Below, piece by piece: positions 15,613 through 23,866 of a stretch of DNA of 64,000 nt. Source of the stretch: Methylomonas sp. LW13 (lineage in GTDB: Bacteria > Pseudomonadota > Gammaproteobacteria > Methylococcales > Methylomonadaceae); the NCBI RefSeq assembly GCF_016865255.1, contig NZ_CP033381.1, positions 1,674,001-1,738,000 of the forward strand. Reading direction: 5' to 3'. A model generated the notes under the pieces. The model did no database searches. It was not told the origin of the DNA and saw nothing but the letters and a program-made list of their open reading frames with translations. A program made the position numbers and the translations under genes. Numbering within the stretch: the first letter of the stretch is position 1; each line of letters opens with the position of its first letter.

Positions 15613-18041
15613 TATTCCCCCTCGACCAGCAAAGCCGGGTTGATGAAAATCTCTTTGCGGCGACCTTCTACCACCAAACGCGCCCGGCCTAATTCGTCCA
15701 GCTCCTGCAAGGCGTGTTTCAGTGCGTCCTTATCACGAACCGGCCCGGATCGTTGCGCTTCACGGCGGGGGATAATATGCGTCCGTTCCCGCTTGCCGTA
15801 CTCGATCAACCAGGCATCCAGCCGCGCCGCGTTCGCCAATTCGACCGGCAAGGCCAGTTCACCAAAAAAGCGCCTTGCTTCAGATAAGTGCCAGGCTGCA
15901 ATCTGGCTTGCACCTTCAAAGCTATCAACATCGACCGCGCCGCCTATGCCATGCGTAAAGACATGAAACAGCGCCGCCAACCTTGCCGCGTTATCGGCGG
16001 TTTTACTGGCAACATCCCGCACGTCGTAAAGTTCGCCGCCGGATCGCAATTCAATTTCCAAAGCATCGTGAAAGGCTACCCAAGCCGCCTTTGCTGCCGG
16101 TGTGAATGTCAGCATGGCCGGTTCCAATGTACCTTGCTCGGTCAGTGGTGCCGGTGTATTCAGTATTTCGGCAATCCGACGATGAAACGCGGCCAGTTTC
16201 GGCCAGGTGTCCGGCGGATCAGTAAAAGGGCGAAAGCCTTGGGTTGATTCCGGCCACGCCACCAGGAAACGCGCCAGAAAGCCGGTTCCACGCGCCAGCC
16301 CGCCGGATTTATCGAAGAATGCCCGCAAGGTGGCTTCCTGAATCTGCAAAGCCACGGTGAGCCTTGCGTCTTGAACGGTAAAGGATTCCGACGACCGCCG
16401 CCCAATAGATAAAGAGCCGCCATCCCATAGCACGTTCAATAAAGCCATGTTCCGCATGACTGAATCTTTGCCCATGCCATGCGCCCCAAACACCACGCCT
16501 GCCTCACTCGATACCACGCCCGCCGACGGCCAGTTTTTAGCCAGGGTATAGGCTAGGTTTTCCGGGGTTTCATCGCCTAAAATCAATCTGGGTATTCTTG
16601 GCGGTTCCGGTTTGTGGCGTTCAAGCTCGATTAAATCGTCTTTCTGTTGTCGCGTGTCCTTGCCCTTTTTTCCGGCATCCTTGATCGCAGACAAAACGCC
16701 TTCCCGTTCCGCATTCCAGGCCGACAATTCCGCCGCATAATCTTTCAGCAATGGCTTAGCTAGCTCGGCTTGCTCGGCTTCATACTCGTGAATGGCTTTA
16801 GTAAAAAAGCCGTCGCAAGTGGTTTTCCGTTCGCCGGAATCGGCAATGCTCAACAGGAACAAGCCAGCAGGCCCGGTCAGTCGTTCGGCGCGTTTTATGT
16901 CGCAATGGGCTTGGGTCGCCAGCGACAGCGCACCCAAGGCAGAACCGGCCACCAGTGGAAACGGTGCCTTGATGAATCCGGCGACTTCTTCGACCGCCGC
17001 CAGGATCGCACCCGGCAAAGCATCAAGCGGGTAGGCTTCCGGTTCGATTTTGGCGGTTAAGGGTTGTGGTTTCGGCCAATGGCTTTCAGTGCTATCAGTC
17101 GCAGCTGTCACGGTCGCAACATCCTGAAACTTTACCAGGGCACCGCGCACGGCGTCCGCGCCGTGTTGCCGCCATAAATCCCAAAAGTCACATTTTGCGC
17201 CGTTCAGCTCTGGAATAACCACGCGCCCACCGATAGCCATAGCCGCTTCGGTAGCCGCTTTTAAGCCTGGGTTGCTGCCATCCGGTTTAACGTCATTGTC
17301 GGCCAACAGGATCAGCTCGGCATCTGGGGCCATATTACGCACGGCCAGCGCCACGGCGGATAAGTTCCCGGCATCCATCGCGGCCACGCCCGGCGCACCG
17401 TCGACCGCATGAACCGCCGCCACGGTTGCCAAGCCTTCACCAATCAGCACCCGACTAGCGCCGCGAATCTTGCCCAATGGATGGAAGCCGCCGCGCTTGC
17501 GTCCGCCTTTCAGGTAATCTTTTTCGCCGTCGGTGTTGATCGCTTCCAACGTCCACAGTTTGCCGTCTGCGCTGTAAATCGGGAGCAACAAAGCATCAGG
17601 CCAGCCGCGTTGCGTCCACTCGCCACGCTTCACCCTTGGGCCAAACGACAAGTCTTTTTTCAGTGTGTAAGAGTGTTGCGCCGGATCGCCACCAGCCACC
17701 GCCAGAATTTCAGCGGCTTTTGCTGCCGTGGCTTCATGCTGTTGCAACTGTTCGGCATCCCGCGCCTTGCGTTCGGCTTCACAGTGTTGGCGAAAAGCTT
17801 GCCGTTCCTCGGTACTGTAGGTGCGTTCAGTTTCTGCTTGCCAGTGTTCATCTAATCCGGCGGAAAAGTCGCCAAACACGCCGCCGCGCCCATCATCGAA
17901 TAACTTGCACCATCCGGCATCATCGCCGCTTTTTTTGTCGATACCGGGGAAACGGTGAAACTTGCCCGGCTGGATGGCGTCCGGCGGTTGCAGGCCGTGA
18001 GCCTGTATCGCTGTTTTAAACGATTCGACAGCATTAACCAT
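15612..18041 (-). CDS. Toprim / DUF3987 replication protein (primase-helicase-like)
   Basis: An 809-aa protein. An N-terminal region with FHRFPGIDKKSGDDAGWCKL is followed by a Toprim domain: VLIGEGLATVAAVHAV (about 206-221) and the acidic motif ELILLADNDVKPDG (about 250-263). The C-terminal half (about 335-760) has the layout of DUF3987 proteins, with GSALGALSLATQAH and LILGDETPENLAYTLAKN. Such proteins serve replication of phages, satellites and plasmids (known). Primase activity is inferred from Toprim. It is the largest gene of the element and probably its replication initiator. Confidence 0.82.
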   Translation of the reverse strand: MVNAVESFKTAIQAHGLQPPDAIQPGKFHRFPGIDKKSGDDAGWCKLFDDGRGGVFGDFSAGLDEHWQAETERTYSTEERQAFRQHCEAERKARDAEQLQQHEATAAKAAEILAVAGGDPAQHSYTLKKDLSFGPRVKRGEWTQRGWPDALLLPIYSADGKLWTLEAINTDGEKDYLKGGRKRGGFHPLGKIRGASRVLIGEGLATVAAVHAVDGAPGVAAMDAGNLSAVALAVRNMAPDAELILLADNDVKPDGSNPGLKAATEAAMAIGGRVVIPELNGAKCDFWDLWRQHGADAVRGALVKFQDVATVTAATDSTESHWPKPQPLTAKIEPEAYPLDALPGAILAAVEEVAGFIKAPFPLVAGSALGALSLATQAHCDIKRAERLTGPAGLFLLSIADSGERKTTCDGFFTKAIHEYEAEQAELAKPLLKDYAAELSAWNAEREGVLSAIKDAGKKGKDTRQQKDDLIELERHKPEPPRIPRLILGDETPENLAYTLAKNWPSAGVVSSEAGVVFGAHGMGKDSVMRNMALLNVLWDGGSLSIGRRSSESFTVQDARLTVALQIQEATLRAFFDKSGGLARGTGFLARFLVAWPESTQGFRPFTDPPDTWPKLAAFHRRIAEILNTPAPLTEQGTLEPAMLTFTPAAKAAWVAFHDALEIELRSGGELYDVRDVASKTADNAARLAALFHVFTHGIGGAVDVDSFEGASQIAAWHLSEARRFFGELALPVELANAARLDAWLIEYGKRERTHIIPRREAQRSGPVRDKDALKHALQELDELGRARLVVEGRRKEIFINPALLVEGE

Positions 18042-18189
18042 GCAGCACCCCCATGAAAAACAACCAAGGGGCCAGCTTGTAAATTGCCGCTTTTACGCGG
18101 CGCGAGACCTGGGTAAAATGGCATTCGCAGAATGATTTTGAAGCCGTTCCCAGTTGCCAGACCGGGGCGGCTTTTTTGTTGTCCGTCAT
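18034..18189 (-). CDS. Small hypothetical protein, 51 aa
   Basis: Start at ATG 18189 (MTDNKKAAPVWQLGTASKSF) is preferred over an upstream in-frame start at 18234 that would run into the AlpA gene. The product has CECHFTQVSRR and a hydrophobic end (LAPWLFFMGVLHG). It overlaps the replication gene start by 8 bp, so the two may be coupled. No family recognised. Confidence 0.5.
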   Translation of the reverse strand: MTDNKKAAPVWQLGTASKSFCECHFTQVSRRVKAAIYKLAPWLFFMGVLHG

Positions 18190-18193
18190 CGGC

Positions 18194-18406
18194 TCAAACC
18201 TCCACGCCGACAGTGCGAGACTCAAGGAAAGCATCCAGCGCCGATTTACGGTATTTCACCAATCGACCGACTTTGATAAACGGGATTTGATAACGCTTGG
18301 TGCAGCGCCATACTTCTAAGGTGCGTGGTGTGACGCCGATATAATCCGCCGCGTCAGTGTTGCCTAAAATCTCGTCTTTTGGTTGGTTGGGTGTAGATAT
18401 TGCCAT
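18194..18406 (-). CDS. AlpA-type helix-turn-helix regulator / excisionase
   Basis: A 70-aa MerR/AlpA-like DNA-binding protein: NTDAADYIGVTPRTLEVWRC (about 16-35) is the helix-turn-helix, and IPFIKVGRLVKYRKSALDAFLE (about 41-62) the wing. In P4-like satellites and ICEs this class controls integrase and excision (known). A strong AGGAG lies 9 nt before the ATG. It is placed just ahead of the replication operon, so it likely also controls it. Confidence 0.88.
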   Translation of the reverse strand: MAISTPNQPKDEILGNTDAADYIGVTPRTLEVWRCTKRYQIPFIKVGRLVKYRKSALDAFLESRTVGVEV

Positions 18407-18475
18407 GCTAAGAAACTCCTTTGTGTTTCGTTAAATTTCATGGCAATTAAAAACTTCGATTTTCCCGAATAGCTG

Positions 18476-19144
18476 CTATTCGGATTTTTTAGGTTCCCTT
18501 ATTTGTCTAATGAGTTTTTGCAGGCGCTTATCATCGACCGGTGATTTTTGTTTATCGGGTGCGCGTCGATCAAAGTAGGACAATGTCCCTGTGTCACGGT
18601 CATACTCTATTACTTCAATCGGGCAGATTTCGCCGGGGTGGTAAATCTCAAGCTCTGCGCTATCCTCAAATAATTTGGCAATCCTTGCCGCCGCTTGTTT
18701 GACGGGTAATTTATCAAGACAAAGTTGTTCGCAAGCCCTTCTGACATATTGCTTAATCGGGCCTTCGTAGCCAAGCTTGTTACCGCCACCGTTTCTTGAT
18801 TGTTCTATTTTCTGCTCTGAGCTGAAATATTCCTCCAATAAAACACCGCGATTAAAATTGACCTTGGCAATAAGCTCATAAGCTCCAACCATATCATCCC
18901 AATTGTTTACGAGACCTTTTGCCAACTCAATATCTCGCACGGACTTAGCGCAAAGCTCCTTTTGAAAGCTGTTTAGATACTCCGTGTCATTAGCATGAAC
19001 GGCAGCGATTAACTTAGGCTTGTCTAGTTTTCCAAAGATAAAGATAGCTATTTCGTCCAATAGACTTTCAACACTTCCCAGTTCATCCAAAACACGCTGC
19101 TTTGGCTGTACAGGAGAAAATAGTTCAGATATTGATTTTGCCAT
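18476..19144 (-). CDS. Hypothetical element protein, 222 aa
   Basis: Start at ATG 19144 (MAKSISELFSPVQPKQRVLD); an in-frame ATG at 19174 would add 10 residues. The product is soluble and helical, with LDEIAIFIFGKLDKPKL and IKQYVRRACEQLCLDKLPVKQAAARIAKLFED. The second segment could be a helix-turn-helix, but this is uncertain. It is more AT-rich than the replication gene, and no family is recognised. Its position between integrase and AlpA is where satellites carry regulatory or anti-phage genes. Confidence 0.62.
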   Translation of the reverse strand: MAKSISELFSPVQPKQRVLDELGSVESLLDEIAIFIFGKLDKPKLIAAVHANDTEYLNSFQKELCAKSVRDIELAKGLVNNWDDMVGAYELIAKVNFNRGVLLEEYFSSEQKIEQSRNGGGNKLGYEGPIKQYVRRACEQLCLDKLPVKQAAARIAKLFEDSAELEIYHPGEICPIEVIEYDRDTGTLSYFDRRAPDKQKSPVDDKRLQKLIRQIREPKKSE

Positions 19145-19246
19145 TAACACCCCGTCAAAAGTGCAAGCCGTCAATGAAAGGATTAACCCGCAACTGGTTG
19201 ACGATTCCAGTTTTCAGCCGCTAAGCCTAGCGGGTTAAATTCGGTT

Positions 19247-20455
19247 TTATTTTGCTTTTGCCTTTAGCTCTACTACTTCGCCAGCCGGTTTTAGTCCAGC
19301 AGCGGCCAACATTGCGCCGGTTGCCCGGTCTACTGACTCTCGCACGGGGTCAAGGTCAAGCCGTGCATAAATCGCCGTTGTCGATGGTGATTTGTGGTTA
19401 AGGCTTTTGCCGACTATCGCCAGCGATGCGCCGGTTTTAGCTTGCCAGCTTCCAAGGGTGCGGCGTAAGTCGTGAATCCTCAAATTGTCAATCCCCGCTC
19501 GATCTAAGACGCGCCGCCATGCTTTCTTAGGCTCGACTAAATGACCAGTTGAGCCAGTGCCAGGAAAAACCCAAACAGGGTCGCAGCTTTGCCGATTGCG
19601 TAGTATTTCCAGCGCCTCGGCGGATAAGGTTACGGTTTGCGGTTCGCCGTTTTTGGTTGTTGGTATCCGCCACTCTGCCCGGCCAAAGTTGATCTGGCTC
19701 CACTCCATTTCTTGTACATTGGAACGCCTAGCACCTGTTAGCAGCGATATTAAAAAGTAATCTCGTAGCGTGTCGTTGGGTTCCTCGGCTAGTGCGGTAA
19801 AAAAAGCCGGTAATTCGTCGGATTGTAAAAAGCGGTCGCGCTTGGTTTCTGGGTATTTCTTGATACCGTGGGCAGGGTTCGCCCCTTTGAATAGCTTACG
19901 CTCGGCGGCATAGCCAAACAGACTAGACGCCATTGCTATTACTCGGTTTGCCGTGGTGGGGTGTTCTTTGCCGATCTCTGAATGTAACTTGCCGAAGTCG
20001 GTATCTTTGAACTGTGACAGCTTGCGCCCGCTCCACTTGCCAAGGTACAGCCCGAAGTCGTAGCGGTAACTCCGTTTGGTTTTCTCCGAAAGAAACGCGC
20101 CGCGTTTGTTTCGACGATGCTGTAAAAAGCTGTCGAATAGTTCTTGTAAGGTGGTTTCAGTTTTTAAGGCTCTGGCGTCGTTGTTGGGGTTGATTCCCTC
20201 GGCAATCAGCGCGCTAAGTCTCGCCGCTTCCTTTCTGGCGTTTTCAATCGAATAGTCCGGAAACTTGCCAACGGTGACGCGCTCCGGCTTGCCGTCCACT
20301 CGCTTTTGAATGAAAAAGGTTTTGCTGGTGCTGGTAACTCGAAGTTGCAAGCCTGCGGCGTTTTTGTGGGTGTCGTGATAAATGACACGTTCGCCGGGCG
20401 CAGGTTCTGCCAGTGCTTCAAGTTGTGGCTTGGTAAAGCTGAAATGCGTTTCCAT
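19247..20455 (-). CDS. int: Tyrosine recombinase (integrase) with DUF4102 N-terminus
   Basis: A 402-aa phage/ICE-type integrase. The N-terminal arm-binding domain (DUF4102 type) covers about 1-90 (YHDTHKNAAGLQLRVT ... RVTVGKFPDYSIENARKEA). The catalytic domain shows the first Arg in SLLTGARRSNVQEMEW, then HDLRRTLGSW (His-x-x-Arg) and the Tyr in STTAIYARLDLDPVR. It catalyses integration into and excision from tRNA-Thr. The gene lies 157 bp from the right attachment repeat, the usual arrangement. Confidence 0.95.
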   Translation of the reverse strand: METHFSFTKPQLEALAEPAPGERVIYHDTHKNAAGLQLRVTSTSKTFFIQKRVDGKPERVTVGKFPDYSIENARKEAARLSALIAEGINPNNDARALKTETTLQELFDSFLQHRRNKRGAFLSEKTKRSYRYDFGLYLGKWSGRKLSQFKDTDFGKLHSEIGKEHPTTANRVIAMASSLFGYAAERKLFKGANPAHGIKKYPETKRDRFLQSDELPAFFTALAEEPNDTLRDYFLISLLTGARRSNVQEMEWSQINFGRAEWRIPTTKNGEPQTVTLSAEALEILRNRQSCDPVWVFPGTGSTGHLVEPKKAWRRVLDRAGIDNLRIHDLRRTLGSWQAKTGASLAIVGKSLNHKSPSTTAIYARLDLDPVRESVDRATGAMLAAAGLKPAGEVVELKAKAK

Positions 20456-20612
20456 ATCATGCCCTCGTTTTCTGGTGCTACGCTGGTGCTACGCTTTCGG
20501 TTAAATTTTAGCGTTTTTGGTGTAGCACCGTTAAGGCTATGATAGGCTGTAGGCCGCGGTTTGTAAAGGTTCGTTAAGGTTGAGTAATCAGCAGGAAATA
20601 GCGGGCCTTCAA

Positions 20613-20661
20613 ATTTGTAATCAGCCGGTCGCGGGTTCGAGTCCCATCGCCAGCTCCATAT
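20613..20661 (+). repeat. attR direct repeat
   Basis: Copy of the last 46 bp of tRNA-Thr plus three bases, identical to 13589-13637. It is not a functional tRNA because the 5' half is absent. Confidence 0.93.
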
Positions 20662-20669
20662 ATATCAAA

Positions 20670-20699
20670 GGCTTAGGTTTTTTCACCTAGGCCTTTTTT
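20670..20699 (+). terminator. Terminator after attR (original chromosomal copy)
   Basis: GGCTTAGGT / ACCTAGGCC stem followed by a T-run. It differs from the left copy mainly in loop length. Confidence 0.8.
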
Positions 20700-21367
20700 A
20701 TTGCTTGTACAAAATACCGTCCAAAATCGTTTGTGTAATCGGTAAAACCCCTGGTGACAAATTTTCACCCGGTTCTTAATTTCCCTGTCACCGATAGGGA
20801 CTGCCGTTAAATCTCCCTTTCCTCCGAAACGTGCGTGCGGTTTTCTGTGCGCAGTTCTCCAGTTGATGCTTTTCTCATGTTGGGTGTCTTTCGGTGTTAC
20901 TGAAGCAATTCTGTATTCTGGAAATATTTGATGATGTGCCGTTCTGCACATGCCAATTCGCTGAGGTTTCTTGAGCAAAACAGAGAAAATAAGCAGTTTT
21001 CGTCCATTCGGACTTATTTCGCCAAACTTTTTTTAGGGACAGGAGTGCAATATCCGCTCTTGAGCGTCTTGTAGCCTAATGGCCATGCTGAGTCCCTGAT
21101 GGGCACGACGTTTGTCGCCAGACATCGTCGGGGATTCAAATTCTTCTGGGTTGAAGGGCAGGAGTGGCTGCCAGTGGGAGTAGATAAGGTGATTTTAGTC
21201 GCAACATAATGAGTACTAGCGGCGTATTACATGTCACGAAAACTTAACAGAACTGCAACTTTAATTTCTTGAGCGCTGGTTAACATTCTTTCTGCAAATT
21301 CTGTGAGGCAGATTTTTGCGGAAGACCAAAAACAATTAACCGACTTTGCTTTAGGAATGACTTTTTT
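20700..21367. other. 668-bp gene-poor region between the element and the PhoX-like gene
   Basis: No supported gene. On the minus strand around 20820-20862 the sequence ACCGCACGCACGTTTCGGAG is reminiscent of sequence seen near the ends of group II introns, so a decayed intron is possible. On the plus strand a 36-codon frame (21099-21209, MGTTFVARHRRGFKFFWVEG...) has protein-like content and may be a small gene or gene remnant. The last 100 bp before 21368 must hold the promoter of the next gene, but no clear box is seen. Confidence 0.5.
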
Positions 21368-22810
21368 ATGAAAGCTTTTAAATTAACTCTGATTGCCGCA
21401 GCTGTTACCGCTGGCGTTTCACCTTTGACTGCGCAAGCGGCTTCTACCGAATTCGACAATTTTACGCCAATGACAGGCAACACGGTTCCTGTTAACCCAG
21501 GTTCAGCGACACCTTATAAATTGTCTTCGCCCAATTTTACTCAACAAACCATCGCCGACCGTAAGACCCAAAACACCTTGGTGCCAGGTTCCAATTCAGG
21601 TAGCTGGGATATGATAGCCGCCAACGAAACCGGTCCTGACGCCGGTCGTTATTTGTTCATGCCGTTCGAAACCGGTTCCGCGGGCGTGCAACGTATCGAT
21701 CTTTGGAATAACGACTACAACTCGCGCACCACCACTATCGTTGCGCCAGGTACGCAAGGTTTTGTTTCCGGCGATGCTTCTTTGTGGACACCATGGGGCG
21801 GCTATTTGACGGCTGAAGAATCTTGGGGTGCAGGTAGCAGTAAGGGTCGTTTGTTTGAAGTGATCAATGCCACCAGTGCGGCGGCGAATGGCGGCACATT
21901 TATCCAACGTTCCATTCTGCCGCGCGTTTCTCACGAAGGTTTGGCGTTCGACAAAAACAACAACTTGTATTTTGTCGATGAATTGAACGGTGGTTCTGTA
22001 TACAAATACGTATCGGCCAATCCATTTGCCACTAGCGGCGACAGCTTTTTTGCCGCTGGGCAAACATTTGCTTTAAAAGTCGGTGCAGGAGCCCAGTTTG
22101 AAGGCACTACCGGTGCTGCTATCACCGGTGCATCAACATGGGAAGCTATTACCGATGTCAACGGTGGCGTTTTAGCCGGTATTTCCGCACAGCTTAGCGA
22201 CGGCACGATCGACGGCCGCGTCAGCGCCGATAATGCCGCTGTAAAAGGCACAGGTTTTAATCGCCCTGAAGACATGGAAATTCAAAACTTGGCTAACGGT
22301 AACCAGTTTTTGTACTTCACGACTACCGATTCAGACACCGACGGCAACCAAGGCACCGGCCGTAGCCGCGTTTATTCTATTGATCTTGGCACTAGCGAAG
22401 TCAAACTGTTTGCCGACAGCAACACCATCGATTTGGCGACTGGTTTGGCGGCAGGCGGTGAATTCAAAAATGCCGATAACTTGGCTATTGATGCTGAAGG
22501 CAATATCTACATCGTTGAAGATCAAGATGGTGGTGTGGAAGATGTATGGTTTGCCAAGGATGCAGATCGTGACGGGGTTGCCGAGTCTCTCTCCAAATGG
22601 ATCAGTTTGACTACTCAAGGTGCTGAAAGCACCGGTTTGTATTTCGACAAATTCAATCCAAACAAAGCGTATATCAACGTGCAGCATCCAGCTGATGGCA
22701 TTGATCGCACCATTGAGTTGACTGCTGCGCCAGTACCGGTACCTGGGGCGGTTTGGTTGTTCGGTTCAGCAATTGCCGGCATGATCGGCCTGCGCCGCCG
22801 TGAAGCCTGA
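21368..22810 (+). CDS. Secreted PhoX-like (DUF839) protein with PEP-CTERM-like tail
   Basis: 480 aa. A signal peptide (MKAFKLTLIAAAVTAGVSPLTAQA) precedes a large extracytoplasmic beta-propeller-type domain. PhoX-like markers are the segments SLWTPWGGYLTAEESWG (about 137-153), FNRPEDMEIQNL and ADNLAIDAEGNIYIVEDQDGG, which in PhoX phosphatases carry Ca/Fe ligands (known). Phosphatase activity is not proven here. The C-terminus VPVPGAVWLFGSAIAGMIG plus RRR is a sorting tail: motif, hydrophobic helix, basic end. A related tail closes the next gene, 145 bp downstream. Confidence 0.8.
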   Translation: MKAFKLTLIAAAVTAGVSPLTAQAASTEFDNFTPMTGNTVPVNPGSATPYKLSSPNFTQQTIADRKTQNTLVPGSNSGSWDMIAANETGPDAGRYLFMPFETGSAGVQRIDLWNNDYNSRTTTIVAPGTQGFVSGDASLWTPWGGYLTAEESWGAGSSKGRLFEVINATSAAANGGTFIQRSILPRVSHEGLAFDKNNNLYFVDELNGGSVYKYVSANPFATSGDSFFAAGQTFALKVGAGAQFEGTTGAAITGASTWEAITDVNGGVLAGISAQLSDGTIDGRVSADNAAVKGTGFNRPEDMEIQNLANGNQFLYFTTTDSDTDGNQGTGRSRVYSIDLGTSEVKLFADSNTIDLATGLAAGGEFKNADNLAIDAEGNIYIVEDQDGGVEDVWFAKDADRDGVAESLSKWISLTTQGAESTGLYFDKFNPNKAYINVQHPADGIDRTIELTAAPVPVPGAVWLFGSAIAGMIGLRRREA

Positions 22811-22850
22811 TTGCTTAAGGGGCAGGGCGTGTTCCCAAATTGATTGATCG

Positions 22851-22878
22851 AAAGCCCGACTTTATGTCGGGCTTTTTT
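22851..22878 (+). terminator. Terminator between the two sorting-tail genes
   Basis: GCCCGAC / GTCGGGC stem with a 5-nt loop, followed by six Ts. Confidence 0.9.
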
Positions 22879-22955
22879 GTGATGGATAGTCTTCCGGGCC
22901 CGATAAGCAGTCCGGAAATGTCTTCTTGACCACCAATAATTAAGAGAATCCAAAC

Positions 22956-23681
22956 ATGAACAAAAAAATGATGATGGCTAGCGCGCTAGTGGTTCTATCT
23001 GTAAGCGCCGGCGCGGAAGCGGCTGTAATTACGCAATGGAATTTCAACTCGAATCCTGCTGATTCAGCCACCGGTACCGGCACAGGCGCCCCTAGCATCG
23101 GTAGCGGCTCGGCTTCGCTGGTAGGAGGCACCACAGCAACTTTTGCTAGCGGCGATGCGAGTGGCGGTTCATCCGACCCGGCGATAGGCGATGACAGTGG
23201 TTGGAATACCACCAGTTATGCGGCTCAAGGTGCCGGCAATAAAACCCGCGGTACGCGGTATCTGGTTAGCACGGTGGGTTTCAATAACATTCAGGTTAGT
23301 TACGACTTACGCCACAGCAATACGTCTTCTAAATATGAGCAAGTGCAATACACTACGGACGGTAGTACCTGGACTGATTTTGCCTTGTTTAGCGGCGCAG
23401 CAGGCGATACTTGGTTCAACGGCCGTTCAGTCGATTTCAGCAGTATCGCCGGGGTAGCCAACAATGCTAATTTCGGCTTTCGTGTCTTAGCGGCATTCGC
23501 GCCTTCAACAAGCGCATACGCGGCATCTTCTCCAACCGGTACTTATGGTTCTACCGGCACCTGGCGTTTTGATATGGTAACGGTATCAGGCACTGCGTTA
23601 GCAGCCGTACCAGTCCCTGGCGCAGTTTGGTTGTTCGGTTCCGCATTGTTAGGTTTTTTGGGCGTTCGCCGCAAAGCTTAA
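22956..23681 (+). CDS. Secreted protein with PEP-CTERM-like tail, 241 aa
   Basis: Signal peptide MNKKMMMASALVVLSVSAGAEA. The mature part is rich in Gly, Ser and Thr and beta-structured (ITQWNFNSNPADSATGTGTG ... FNNIQVSYDLRHSNTSSKY), like secreted exopolysaccharide-associated PEP-CTERM proteins. It ends in VPVPGAVWLFGSALLGFLG plus RRK, nearly identical to the tail of the previous protein. It should be processed by an exosortase-type system encoded elsewhere (inference). It is separated from the first gene by a terminator, so it has its own promoter. Confidence 0.78.
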   Translation: MNKKMMMASALVVLSVSAGAEAAVITQWNFNSNPADSATGTGTGAPSIGSGSASLVGGTTATFASGDASGGSSDPAIGDDSGWNTTSYAAQGAGNKTRGTRYLVSTVGFNNIQVSYDLRHSNTSSKYEQVQYTTDGSTWTDFALFSGAAGDTWFNGRSVDFSSIAGVANNANFGFRVLAAFAPSTSAYAASSPTGTYGSTGTWRFDMVTVSGTALAAVPVPGAVWLFGSALLGFLGVRRKA

Positions 23682-23821
23682 TCACCGTAGTTCAAGATAT
23701 TGGCAATTTCTTTAGGAATGGCGACATGAGGTGGCTTGCTTCAAAGCCGTTGGCAACTCACTGATCAGGAAATGACCTTCTTGGTGTTGAATTGATCGCA
23801 GATGAAACTGAAGATCTTTTA

Positions 23822-23850
23822 ACGCCATGCCTGTGGATTTCAGGCATGGC
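23822..23850. terminator. Hairpin between convergent genes (purM end)
   Basis: CGCCATGCCTG / CAGGCATGGCG, a perfect 11-bp stem with a 7-nt loop, 16 bp beyond the purM stop. The following T-runs are poor on both strands, so terminator function is plausible but not certain. Confidence 0.55.
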
Positions 23851-23866
23851 GGAGATATTTTCAGAG

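Larger units (their letters stand above)
13589..20661. mobile_element. Integrated element in tRNA-Thr, satellite-like, ~7.07 kb
   Basis: Bounded by 49-bp perfect direct repeats at 13589-13637 and 20613-20661, the left one inside tRNA-Thr. Contents: an integrase adjacent to the right repeat, an AlpA-like regulator, a Toprim/DUF3987 replication protein, six small proteins of unknown function (14356-15612, 18034-18189 and 18476-19144) and one lipoprotein gene. There are no capsid, tail, portal, terminase or conjugation genes, so it is a phage satellite or other minimal integrative element (inference). All genes but the lipoprotein are on the minus strand. Confidence 0.9.

Noticed and set aside
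20673..20978. 101-codon minus-strand frame after attR
   Set aside because: Begins in non-coding sequence and reads through the terminator; no domain. Kept only as a possible intron relic in the findings.
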